A stretch of 64,000 nucleotides of DNA from Muricea muricata (taxonomy: Eukaryota; Cnidaria; Anthozoa; Malacalcyonacea; Plexauridae), in NCBI GenBank assembly GCA_963855995.1, contig OY979716.1, positions 90,049,042 through 90,113,041 on the forward strand. Direction: 5' to 3'. Positions within the stretch are counted from its first letter, which is position 1; every line of letters begins with the position of its first letter. Below, piece after piece: positions 21,266-34,800 of this stretch. Made by a program: the position numbers and the translations under genes. The notes beneath the pieces were generated by a model. That model saw nothing but the letters and a program-made list of their open reading frames with translations, did not search any database and was not told the DNA's origin.

Positions 21266-21413
21266 AAAGGCCATTTTGTACTTCAGCTATATCGTAGCGA
21301 AACGTAGCGTATTTCATTGTTCACAGTGAGCACTAAGACAGAACTAATGATATGGACACAATAGCATACGCTAAGTTTCGCTGCGATACGGCTGAAGTGG
21401 AAAACGGCCTTAA
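21266..21413. mobile_element. MITE with ~45-bp TIRs
   Basis: AAAGGCCATTTTGTACTTCAG..CGTAGCGAAACGTAGCGTA is mirrored by TACGCTAAGTTTCGCTGCG..CTGAAGTGG..GGCCTT. It shares its outer text with the 18292-18474 family. Confidence 0.7.
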
Positions 21414-21783
21414 ACGAACGGTAACCAATCAGAAATGTGAAACGATTATTTCACACGCTCAAATGACGTTTCGTCCAATCACCACCGTCGTGTGTTTACG
21501 TGCGAGCAAATTCGCTCAAGGCCATGTTTCTGAGTTAACCATTCTCGCCTTTTCTGAAAATGATTTTTGCACTGCCCAATGTTTGAAGAAAGGCTTGAAA
21601 CGCTCGACAAACCCATTCAAGTTTACATTTTTGAGCAGGAAAACAAAAATACCCGTGCAAAAACAAACAGAGATGTAAAATGAACACGTTGCCGAATCGT
21701 TCTACCTTTGTATAAATCACATCAAAACCAACCGACATTTAAAGGAGCGTTAACATTCCGCAAATATTATCAAAAACATTGTT

Positions 21784-22556
21784 TTGAACAAACACGAAAA
21801 TCTCTCCAAGCACTATGTAAAAAATAAAGAAATATGCAAAGGGAACAAACCAAATGCTGCTCCAGCCTTAACTGATCACGACTTAAACATTCTGTACGAA
21901 CAGAATCAGCTCAGAATTTCCAATGCTGAGGCGCTTCTGAACACACTATGGTTGTTTAACTCACTCCAGGGCTGTGACGAGAACAGACAAATGTGTTAGG
22001 GAAGATATTAAACTATTGGCGGTAGCAGACGAGACGGAGTATTTGGAATATTCCGAGCGTCAAAAAAGAACGAGAAGAGGCGCGGAACCTCGCAATATAA
22101 GACCCGTAAAGCCAAAAGCATTCGCATTACCATGAAGCTCACGCGACAGAAATCCAGTTGCGAGAAGACACTAGAATCCATAAATAAACCTGAAGGCAAT
22201 AAAAGCAGGTCTAGATTGTCAGCGACTTACTAATCACAGTGCTCGCAAGAAAATAGTCCAAAATCTAAACGACGACGTTCTTCCTATACTCATATCATGA
22301 ACCTATCGGGTCATAGAAACATTCAAAGTATTAACAACTACAGTCACGTTTCTGAACAACAGAAGAAAACCATGTCCAGAATTTTGAGAGGCTTTGCATC
22401 CTCGACTGAACCTGCAGTTCTTGAAAGTACGAGTCAAAATAAACGAGTCTTTGCTCAAGCTGAATATTTCAATATTAATAGTCAACATGTCTCCCAAAAC
22501 AGTATCGACAACAAAACAGCGTTCGTTCAAGTACGTCGGACGAAGATAGTCCTCCT
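21784..22556 (+). pseudogene. Crypton-like tyrosine recombinase (DUF3504) relic
   Basis: Plus-strand frames, broken by several stops and shifts, give in order: ALTDHDLNILYEQNQL and EALLNTLWLFNS; RGCDENRQMC-like text (GCDENRQMC, 21973-21999); EDIKLLAVADETEYLEYSER then RTRRGAEPRNIRPVKPKAFA (22005-22131); RLTNHSARKKIVQNL near 22220; and finally LSGHRNIQSINNYSHVSEQQ (22302 onward). This order, with an H-x-x-R helix (NHSARK) and a C-terminal SGH..I..Y, is that of Crypton-type tyrosine recombinases related to ZMYM/KIAA1958 DUF3504 domains. At least three disruptions, including one just before the LSGH block, make it inactive. Confidence 0.75.
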
Positions 22557-25500
22557 TTGACAGTTTGTACTTTGTGGGAAATGCTTATGTATCGTATTTA
22601 CGCACTTGTTAATTTGTTTTCGCCCAACTTACTCGCTCATTGCACCATAGAAGGCTTGATAATGTATATAACACAGACAAGGTTGGCAACTAAATTTCAC
22701 CTGACGAACATATGACTTTTGTTCAATACAAAATACATCGCTCCTGGAATTAAAAACAGGTAAAAAAACTATAACATATTACTACTAAAAATACATGCAT
22801 GCAGCAACCCCTCGCCACTAATCAAGCATGCAACTATACTTTCGGAATTACATGAAGATTTGAAAAAGTTGTTGTCATAGCAACACGACAATTTTTATTC
22901 TTTCTGTATATTTTTCAAAACAGCATGAACAGGACAAAATATTAGTTTTTAATCCTGGTTCTTATGACTTTTTTTTAATTGGCACACCATTTGTCATCGG
23001 CATGTTATTATGCCTAATGTAAGCTTAAATTTGGTATAAAATACGACCTATTAATTACATAAAAAGTTTTGAAATATTTACAGTCTCGCACTTTAGACCC
23101 TTGGCTGTCTGCATATGCGCATTTTTAGAAGACTGGTGTGGATATGCGCAAACTGCAGCACAATCAGCGAAAAATATTGACACTATGACTCTATGAGTTC
23201 AAACGATTTCGCTGAAGACTAGATACTGTTTGAAACATTACTTTATTGAAATTATGGTGAAAGTAAAAATAACACATATTTTTTATTGTAAATAGTCCAA
23301 ATAAATAATGAAATAAATCAGCGTTATCAAATATCTCTCCGAAACGCCGCCATGTTGGATTGCCGTCATTTCACCCGCGATCACGTGTACACTAAGAGCA
23401 TACGTCGTCTCAAAATTCTCACGTCTCTGATTGGTTCTGACACACATATGTTTGGGCAATTTTCAAAATTTATGTGCACATGTTTTCGGTAAACAATCTG
23501 TCTCCTTTGCGCATTTTGCAAACTTTCCAGTCTGGGAGGAGTACGGCTACGCCGGCCTTTATAAAGCATTAAAAAAAAGTATGAATACGCATTATCAACA
23601 AACTTGCCTTGTGTTTCACGCCATAGACAATTCTTGGCGCTTCTCTGTGTTTTCCCAGAATTAATCTCTCTTCAAGAGTCTTGTGGCAGTCGTTTTCGTC
23701 TTAGTTCCTCCCTTTGTAGGTGCCTTAAGTGTTCGCTACTCCTGATAGTCCGCCATATTCTTGAGATCAGAAATGACCACCCTTGGTTGGTCAGCCATGG
23801 CGGCCAACTTCAGCAACTTCGGACTTCGCTAATAATGCTTTGCTTTTCCCAGGTGTAAACAGTCGGGCGGAATTAGTACCCTCGCCCCGGGCTAACGCCC
23901 GGAACGGCGCATTGCGCCGTTGGCTCGGGGATAATATTAAATATTCAAAATGGCCGCCATTGTAACAACTGTAAAACCAGGAGACACTGATACACAACCT
24001 GAACTCAGCCTTTACATAGCATTCGCGTTTCCATATCTGAATCTCGATAACAGCAACAGCGGTAGACTTTACGTTTGTTTTGTCTAATTGTCCCACATAT
24101 AGTAGACACACTGTAAAAGTTCCTTTACGTATTACAATAAAGCTTTTCGTGTCATGCGCCCTTTAAACATAGCTACGAGATAAACAACGTACTACAATAA
24201 ATATAATGCTCTACTTTATTATATGTTGCAAAGTATAATCCAATCACATATACCACATCTATTTATTTCTACGTATAGTCTACCATATATCTCATTAGGC
24301 TCTTATATAGTCTCAAAGGCAAGTTCATTCAGACACACCTGCAAAAGTATGCAATGGTGAATAAATCGGCTCAGAAGGAATTCTGAGCAGTCTTGACTTT
24401 GAGCTAACTGTTCATCACTAGCTTAGACTAAGTGCTTATTTCAGTTTATCATTTTTTTCTAAAAGTGACTATGAAGGGAAATTTTTTTATTACATTACCT
24501 AAAAGAACTTTTAAAACTGTAATACAAACTCCTTAATACCGTTGTGCTGCATTGCTTTGTTGACGAGATATTTCAGTTTGACTTTTTGTTTGTCCACTAA
24601 TTGCGCGACATGTTCCATAATTAGTTGTTGTTGAATACCAGTTATCTATGTTTTATATGAACAAAATTCTTGAAACATTTACGTCGTATACAGGTTAATG
24701 AGAAACATAATCATACTATTTGTTTTTACGTCGTCTTTGTTTAAAAAACAACAACATATTCAATTTTCTCGAACTCTAAACGCAAAGTGTGACGTAATTA
24801 GTGGAAAAACAAAGAAAAACAAAGCACTGTGAGACAAAAGTAGAAAAGAACTTGTCTCACAGTTTTAAACGTTCTTTCACACAGTGCTTAAAAAAATTCG
24901 TTTCACGGGCACTTTGGGTATACCACAGATGTAGTGAACTCTATATAACTATTCTGTGCTGTGAACTGTATATAATCACATTGGGAATATTAACTTGGCC
25001 GCCATAATTGAAGCCAAATTAAAGGCCGCCATTGATAGCCACGAGCAGTGGCGTAGCCAGCGTCGATAATTGGAGGGGCGAATATTCATGCATCATGTTT
25101 ATTCAATCCTAGAATAACGCAATTTTAAACATGTCTTAAATCAAATACCCTCCAGACTTAAAACAGGGTTAAAAGGGCGCTACTCTAGGGTTGAAAACAG
25201 CGCGTTTGGAAATTGGGTGATTTTTGCGGCTTCTAGTTTCGGTTCTGGCGTCCTTCAATTTTGCTTCAAAGATGGCGGCCAATTTATCGGCCCAGGTACA
25301 AGTGCATAGAGTTCGTTGCACAGAATATATAAGCTTTAGCTTTTGCGATAGTTATTTCATCATCGAGATTACCTAAACGGAGGAAAACTGTAATATGAAT
25401 AAACCTGGCTCAACCACAAATAAACAACAAAAATGAAAATTTTAGAAACAAAATTATCCTTTGCTTTTTTTACAACACAAGATGTCATTAAAAAACCTGG

Positions 25501-25728
25501 CGAATGAACGGTTGATAATGAAATATGCGAAAAAAATATTGAAGATCGCCGGCGCTCACAACGGGTACAAAATGTCCGGAAATTTAGGTCCAAGAAGTTG
25601 CCGGACAAATTGTCGGTCAGTTGAAAATATTTGAAGGCTTGCTTACACGCGCAAAGAACATTGGACCTGAAGTATCAAACTAGCAAGAATAAGTTTGATT
25701 GCCAGATTTCAGAGACTCGTGATCCAGA
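22557..25728. other. Intergenic; MITE fragment at 25046
   Basis: No supported gene. Two GC-rich mini-hairpins (CCCGGGCTAACGCCCGG and AACGGCGCATTGCGCCGTT) occur at 23885-23925, and a fragment of the CAGTGGCGTAGCCAGC MITE family begins at ~25046. The rest is AT-rich sequence without recognised features. Confidence 0.35.
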
Positions 25729-25734
25729 TTTATT
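25729..25734 (-). terminator. PolyA signal of FAR gene
   Basis: AATAAA on the minus strand about 150 bp downstream of the fatty acyl-CoA reductase stop codon. Confidence 0.55.
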
Positions 25735-25883
25735 CATATCTTTTAAACAATAATGATGCCCCCGCCCCTGCTAAGGGATGTCGACGTACAAATATTTCTG
25801 AATGATTTAGAAACAAGTGTGTGTCATGCAAACGCTATCAAATCTAAACTACACAAATTTCTAATATGTACTGCATTTTCAAT

Positions 25884-28800
25884 CTAGAATTTCAAGGTAA
25901 GTTTTTCAAACGCTGTGATGTAACCAAACACTTTCATCGCGTAATCCAGACACGAATACCAGAGAGAGCGAATTGAAGGGATTTTCTTCACCATGACAGT
26001 CCACATCAGTACAGCTGACACAAAGTATGTCGTCCATCTTACATTACGTAATCTATAGGTATTAGCAAAGAAAAATACGCAATTTGTATTACAGCTAATT
26101 CAAAAAAGGTTGTCCTTCTAAAATCTAAAATCTTAAATTACAAAACATACTAACTCTAGTAATGACATATGATTCAATAGCTAAACCACGAGTATACCAC
26201 TTAAACCTTCGCTCCTCTTATTCTAAAGCCAAATAACGTTAACCGGAAATCATGCAGTTAACCCATGATGCATTTTGGGCTCGTATTTTGGATTTTGTAA
26301 TTTACATCCTGGATTCTGGACGGACTTCTGAATTAGCTGTGTGTATATAATTAATAATAAACAATTTGTATAATACTGACTATACGTAATTTCTAAAGTT
26401 GTAAATAATATTGCTACATTTGGTGGCGAGATGCTATAAAGTATAAAGATTTATCTTGTTGAGGTGTTTTCGCTTGTTCCAAGTGATCCTTACTTGGCAA
26501 TATTTGGCAACTTAAAATAAATTTTTTTAAACCCCGATAACCATTACATGTCGAGTTGAGTCCGTTTCTTTTCCCTTAGAATTCAACTTTAACCTTATTG
26601 CGTACGGAAACGAGGAGATTAGCAAACAATTATGAAGAGTTCAACGTAAAGTGCAGCCGAATGCAACATTATATTAAAATATACCTTTTAAATCGTCTTT
26701 TAGCTGCTGTTAGATCAGACGGGTCTTCTTTCAGCAAATATTTTTTGATACCAATAACAAAATCCCTAAAGTAAGCATCCCATTCGATACGACGAACATC
26801 AAACGAGAACTCCTAAAGAAACGAGAAATACTGCTCAAGAACTAGAAAAAAAAGTGACCGCAATACAGAAACCGGTAGAAGATCTTAACGGGAGAAGGAG
26901 TTAAAATACATTATTAAACAATTATTGAATGAGGTTTAGCTCTTAACCTTTAGCTCTTACCGAATCAAAACTCCTAAAATATTTTCAACAAATAATAATC
27001 CATAAAAATACATCGCACAATCATTGAAGTACTAATTAGCAATTGCTATTTGCAAATTATAGGTCTGCAGTTTATTTGAGATACGCTGTAACGCAAAGTT
27101 ACTATTCCGCTATTACTGTCTTGTCAATAAATAGACTTAAGCCGCACGATGTAATTTAGTAAGATTATTGTATCCAATAAAATATCGTTAGTGTTATGGT
27201 TAGGGCCAGTTTGTTTGCATGAAAAAATTCCAGTAAGTTATCGTAATTGTTATAAACGTTTTCACCAGTAATCTTATTGGGTTACAACGTGCGAATCGGC
27301 TGAAATGGAAATGGATGTTGATATCAGGCAAGTTTGTTCACCTGGTTATATCGTTTCTAGCTATACAACGAAAATACAACGGATATTCACCAATAATAAG
27401 GCACAGTTCAGGGTTTTGGATGATGAGTTATTTAAGGTGGATTATCTCTTAATCCAAAAATCCAGTCCATTGAGAAAAATCAAAGTCAGTGGTCTCAATG
27501 TTTTTAGCATTTTTTAACGGTCCTTTATGATACTACAAATTTTCCGAATTATAAGTTTTTCAGAGTTGTAATACACGTTAAAACCCAACATTCAAAAACC
27601 CGAACAGTGCCTTCAAATTAACAATGGACTAAATTTTAAAAGATATTTTAAAATGATTTGCAGATTCGAACAAATTGACCGTCTATCGTGCACTCCTAAA
27701 GAATCGAAAACTATTCTTTACCTGAAGATCACTTCCTTGAAGTTCAGATAGCAGTACATTGTAGTTGTCTGGCTTAAACTTTAAAATATCAAATAAAAAA
27801 AAACAACCATCAAAACCAAGTACTGAAGTCCATCAGTCTGCCTTGAGCGAACGACAGTTGAAATACATAGGCTTATCCTTATCGTTCAAGATAAAAAAGA
27901 GATATCTTCCTAAAAAATACTACTTGTAAACACGACACACGAATTTATTATTAATAAAGTCACATTGATAGTGTAATACTTTAGTTCTATTCCAAACTCA
28001 TCATTTTATTTCAAATTTATGATGGTTTTTTCAAAATTCAAAAGGAAAAGTAATCCAGCCCCAATTGTCTCTTAAGTGTCGTGTATCGAGTTTACAAGAC
28101 GCATTTTTTCGGAATATGTTTTATCTCGTACACTTTTGTTACAAAGCACCCTTCGGAGTATAGTTTTGGCACGAGACTTGTTTTCGCGTATTTGGGATTA
28201 AGCTGTCTTTCTTGATACAGGCGATGCACGAGTAAGATTACTTACAGTACATTATTCAACAGTGATTACTTATTATTCTCATTGTACAGTCATGCAGTAT
28301 ATACTACAGTTTTGACAGATGATCATCACGCAGTAACAACACAAAGCGCTTAAAGCACCAAAAGTTATATAGCCAAGAAATTGTTTTCCTGGAAGGGTTA
28401 TGCTCAGCGCAACGAATTTGTATACATAAGTAGCATATAATACATTTATTATATGGTATGGGTGTTTTACCGTAAACTAAAACACTCGATCGTATTTCCA
28501 TATTTTCACTAGTAAAGATATGAAAAAATATGTAACGCGTGAAAAACGCGTGTGTTTTCACGCGGGATTTATATGTTCTCTGTTAGCTTGCTTCGACTTC
28601 TCACCATATAATAAAAAGAACATTACACGGTAGAAGATATGAATATTATTTTCTCGTGTTGTCTCGCGTTGAACGTAAACTGTAAGAATAAATCTTACCG
28701 TCCATCCTCTCTTCGTAAAATATCCAAGTGTTGACATCGCCTTTTCAAGCTTGACATAATTCCTTTGCATCCTGCAAAAAAAAAAACAACCGCCTATAAT

Positions 28801-31800
28801 ACACAAAAATCCATCATTTTCTCAAACAATATAATTACGAGGCTGTTGTTTCTTTCTTGTTCTCCCGTGGCGGGTTGTTCAGTTGCTGGTTAGCTCAATC
28901 CTTGGTTAACTTAAAATTTGAAAGAAATTTCGCAAGAGCTTGTTTACTATAGTAGTTTTTGGTTTCGGAATTTAGAAAAAAATGGTAGTGCAAAAATAAT
29001 GAAATCAAAACAGCGATTAAAACAACCTAACTCATCGCTAAAAAGATGACTGCCTGTATGTTCATTTCTGCTAAGTGCATAATATAAAATGCCCAACAAC
29101 ACAGACATACTGTTATAATACCCCCTAAACAATCCGTGCATGCTTTGCAGGTGGAGTCGGAATGTTATTCGATACCTTGGTTTCTTGCCAACAAACTTGG
29201 CTAAGATATCCGCAATCCAAGCTGGAATCCTGTGACTGATATACGTCCAGTATGTGAAAGCAATCCTGTAGAAAAAATACATAAATCGTAAAACAATGTC
29301 AATATTTGTACGTCACGATTGTACGAACAACAACGCAACGTAACATTACGGATATTGCACAACAGAAACTTCACAAAATACATGTGTGCTGTAATATGCA
29401 GGTCAGGCTTATGTTGATGATAACGACCAATTAGTTAATCACTGTTTAACTACAAAACAGTGATAAAAAAATGGTTAAGTATGGGTTATATAATGGTCAA
29501 TATATAGAGAATAATACACGGGTGCGCGGAAATACCAGATTTATTTCGAGTGTTGAACATGATATCTCGCGAGTGAGCCCAGCGAACGAATGAGAAATAT
29601 CATTTATTATATAGATACTGATATTTACGCACGATTTTTCTCATATGAAAAGCCGTTTCGTGATTTGTTCTCAACGAGCGTTATCCAATCAGCATCACGA
29701 AACGATTTTTTCACACGTGAAAAAACCGTTTCGTCCAATCAGTGCGAGCCTGTGTTTACATAGCAGTGAATTCGTTCACAGCCGGCAAACTTTTCGGCGA
29801 GATTTTTTCAAGTTGCTGGCTGTGTCTTGTGGCTGAAAGTCTATTTTAGATTTAAATTCGACACGTTGGGCAATTTCCCATGTTTACAAAGATTTACAAT
29901 TTTATAAAAAAACAAAAATATATTTTTGAAAGAGAAATATGCAAGCAAAAGACACGGCAGTTATACTAAAACAAACGGCTAGGTAAGTTGCATTTTGAAA
30001 AGATAGGCTTTGTATGCTTTGCTTATTTGAAAATTAAAAACTGCTAGTTTATTAGGGTTTATATTATTAGATCTGGCTTCAAAAAGCGAAGTAATTTTCA
30101 TATACTGTACATACGGCATCGTAAACAATGGCGTTTTGTTTTGGGTTTTTGCAAAAGTAAAGTGCTCTTTGCCAGGCGCTTGACGTTTAAGTGAGCCAAA
30201 TTTAGAAGTTATGATTGGTGATTGTGTGAAAAGCGATAATTTTCACATGTGTAATTCTCATAAATAACCTCAGATGTGAGACGATCAGTTTTATCAGTGC
30301 CCGAAATCCATATAAAGCACTGTACTTTATATAATAAAATGTGTTAAGCAGCATTGAAAAGCGAAGTTAAATCCCATATCACAATTTTGACCATAATACA
30401 ACCCAATTTTTTATCAACCAACTTATCAATTTTTTTGATACATAAAATACATTAAATACATACATAACAAACTTATTAATAGCATCCCACTATCCTGCAT
30501 TAGTACTTACTCTTTAGCTTCAAACGCAAAATTTGGTCTCCTGAATACTTTCTCAAAAGGATATTCCCAAAGATACGGAGAAACAATTTTACCTGAAAGA
30601 AAACATAAAATGAGAAACTATTCCCAAAAACATTTTCCCGCGATTTTTAGGTGTTTAGGTATTACAAAGCTGAATGTTCTCCAATCAAGATTAAGACGCA
30701 AGCATTTAGATGTTAGTTATTACATATCAAGAGTCAAAGCTCATTCATCCTAGTATCTGATTGGTCAAAAGATAATCACGTGACAGTCGCGAATTCAAAT
30801 ATTGACCGCACGAGGTCTATAAGGGCATTAAAAGTATTAATGCCCGCGTATTAATTCCCGGTGGTGATAAACCGGAAGTCATGCATGTGTCACGTAAAGT
30901 GCGAACTTTGAACCTATGAAGGCGAAAGTTGTTTTTCGTGTTTTCAAGCGAATGGATGGCGAAAATGTGTGCAATAAAGAGTTCTTTCTTGTTTACTGCT
31001 GTCGTTCACTTTGACACTTGATATAATAATAAATTACTTATCTACTGGGCCCTCGGGATCACAAAACATACTGTTTCCCTCGCACCCAGTAAATAAGTGT
31101 TAATTAGATCATAAAAATATTATAATTAATCGGTAGGACGAGGAGCACCGACTGCAGGTTCCACCTCCGTGTTTTTCGTTCGACACGAATCTGCAAATTA
31201 CGTCATAATTCTGAAATCGCTTCTTCGTCTGATACATACGAGTGGAACAACGATGACGCTGAAGTGTATCACCAGGATTTGTCAATTTCAAAATAACAAC
31301 GGTTGTTTCGGCCTTTCACGAAGATTTCATTAACGGATTCCGCAAGGTTTTTAGTTTTTTAGAGAGGGGGGGGGGTTGACCAACCGACAAGGGAACACGC
31401 GAAACGAACACCTGTCACATTAATTATACTATCGTTAAACAGAGTGCATTTGGTTGCATCTTAGTTAAGACATTTAGTACAGATACTAATATTTTTAAAG
31501 GTAGTAAAATTACGATATTAACATTAGCTATTTTGAACTGAAGATCATAACATAAGTTGGTTAGAGGTGGGATGAACCCCCCCCCCCCCACCTTAGCGTC
31601 GTATTTTCAAAGAATGGACAAGATACGGTACAGAATATTATTGCTTACCCAAATCTCCCCATGTCACTGGGTTTATACAGCCTGTTGTGCAATGGAATAT
31701 TGGAATACTTTCTGATCTGTAAAGGCAGAAAAAATTTTCATCATTAAGTCATTGCACACCGTGTTAAACCAATCCTCTTGGTTTGCACGAATTAGCTCAG

Positions 31801-34800
31801 CACAAGCTGATTTACTACGCAATTTAATGATTCATTTCACATAAAGACAGGTCATTTCTGATCTAGTCCAATCATGTCACCACTTCAAAACATATCACAT
31901 TAATTTTCATTTTTACGAGTCATTTCACTTTATGACGATTCATTTTACCTGCGTTGTATTTTTGGTGGCAACGGCCGCCCATTATGTTCAGTTTAGGCGG
32001 TATCCTACGTATAACGGACGAATGTACCGTTTGATCTGATCAGGGATTTTACTGAGATTGGGTGTAACTACTGGAAATTGCATTAATTAGGGCCATTGGC
32101 GTAGCCGGCTTGATAATTTGGGGTCCATATTCATTCACGTTCTGCACAATAGACAAACGAAGGGATCTCAAAAATTTAATATGGGCAAAGAAACAAAAAC
32201 CTATGTCTACAGTTGAAAAGAGTGCTCCGAAATTACAGCATACCTGCAAAGTTTCATTGAGATTATAAAATATTATGGCAACGCGACGTTTGTAGATTTC
32301 ATATAATATTGTAGCGGCACTGTTGGCACACGCTAAATAAATACGCAGTGTGCAATTACTTGCGCCGCTAACAGACCATATAAATTGTAAAAACTTTCAT
32401 GGTCATAATATTTGTATTTTCTAGCATATTTCTACACAAAATTTTGAAATTATACTAATTTTGATGCCCTCTTTCCGTTCCTTCGTTTATACGAAGATTT
32501 TGAGATTGCTAAATTTGTCTATTAATTTCTTTTGAAATCGATAGAGAAAGACTTTTGTAGTCTGTAAACACGAATGCATGAACAAGGGCCCCAAATCTAT
32601 CGAGCTAGCTACGCTTTCGATTTATGTGCTGAGGTATACCTACCTTTTTGTGCCAGCGTACCATCCTACACAGACCAACATGTTGACTGCAAGATCAACT
32701 GGAATGATATCGGACACGGCATTCACGTCACCAATCATTGATCGTAATACACCTTTACCGGCCTTGAAATAAAAAATCAGACAGTTCTTACTTTACATCA
32801 TTTTCCAGGCATCAACACAATATTGCACTGAAATAAGCTCCTAATCATGTCATACTTTTTTCCCAATCATGTCATATTCGCAGAAGGAACTTAAGTACCT
32901 ATCTGTGAATGCCTATTTTAATTTATTTTGCCGTGCCGTTTCCCATTCAGTAACAGGTGCAACATTTTTTTCTATCTTGAACACACTTTTTTCACAAACA
33001 ACTCTTTAAATCGAAGGAAAAGTAGAATTACGCTAACTCCGCGCGAGGCTTTAAAAAATATTAACTGTGTCAGCCAGACGGCAGCCTTGATAACATATAG
33101 GATGGGGAATGGACAATTTGCATGCTCAACAAAATTTAGTCGATATGATGTATAAAAAAATCCCCACAGCTAGAAAACACAGTAGAATTAGTACAATAAA
33201 GTTTGCTGGCGAAATGTTTTACATTTTGTAGATCTGTTCAAATAAAAAATCTCAGAGAGGCTTTTTTTCGCAGAGACACTTTCCTTTGCAATATCAAAAT
33301 TTGACGAAATTTCATGTCAGATTTCAAGGTAACACATACAAAAGCACACAATTATTAAGAGTACTTACAGCTACAAACAAGCCGCTTGGACCATTGAAAT
33401 TATCAATCCATCCCTACAGAAACGAAAAATACAACATTTACAATCACTCCGTGGCGAATTTTGTCTACACAGAAACGCTTATTCTGTAATACAGTTTTAC
33501 AATATTTAGCTGAAAGGTCTAAAATCACTTTGCACAAGAGTATTTGCTGGTGGAAAACCGACTTCAAACGGTTAATCACAAACGATTATGACTTTTATTT
33601 GAAAAGTCTGATCACAAAGCCAGGTCATTTTATAGTAGATTACAGTGATGAAACTGGTTCGCTCGTTTTATTCGCTCGTTTTATTCGCTGGTTTAGCTGC
33701 AATCCTTTACAACTCGTAAATAAAGAGCCTACGCATTCACAAACCATAATAAAAGTAATTTCGGTTCGTAACACAGAATAGAAATTAAACAGAAGGGCAA
33801 CTCGAGTCGGAATATCTGAAGTTTGTCTCCCACGCATATTGCATTACGCATGCTCACTATGCAGGCTCCGGCCAATCAATTGCTTTTACCGGCTAATAGA
33901 ACGCTTATCTGGCTTCTCCTGTATTATTCTGGGCAGTCGACTGGATAATAGCCGGACATGTTGCACTGCTGACTGGCCCTACTGTTTATTCCCTACAAAA
34001 CAATCCCTTCTCATATTATATAGACAAGTAGCTTAATTATCTGCTTCGATATGTACAAATGATCTGAGCCTAAATTAGAGTACTACGCTACGCACGAATG
34101 GAGGTACCCTTACTCGCGTCAGGTACTGTAATATACATTGAAAAAAATTGAAATTCGCAGCATGGAAATTTGATGACAATTTCTTCACACTATGAATTTG
34201 TCGGCATAAAATGGTATGGATTTTCTTCTCTCCCACATATAGTGCGAAAGTATAAAATTATTTTTGAAAATATAAAAACCCATTTGAGTTCCACTAAAGA
34301 TCAATAAAATTTCTATAATATAAATTTTCATTTTTTCTAGAGATAGCACTGCCAATGACTTAATTACCGCCATGGGTTCCCTAAGTGATGCTCCCACGAT
34401 GGACGGACGGAAGACAGCGATGGGTAAATCATGTCTGTGTTTGAACAACAGTGACTCTGCCAGCGATTTCGTGAAGGTGTACGTGTTTGGACGTTCTTCT
34501 AGAAGTGCTGGAGTGACCTCCTTTAACATTTGATCGTTCATCCAACTAAACAATTCAAAATAACAATCACGCTTGAGCAGAACAAATTAGAGAAAGGATC
34601 TATTGGACACAAAAAAAAAAACCTCAAGGGAAGAGTGTGTAAAGAATGAAGAAGTAGATGGTCAGTGTAAAAGGTGGAGCGAGGTGGATTGACGAGGTAA
34701 AGAAGTTGTGCATGCGATTGATACAGTCTGCAGGTCCCTCGCATTCATGCATGCTTAAGGCTGCCACTTAATCAGTGAATGGTTCAAATGATCGATGATT

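Noticed and set aside
31355-31600. G-run and C-run pair (31367, 31578) as a MITE in FAR intron 8
   Set aside because: Only the homopolymer runs match; no extended inverted repeat or target duplication.
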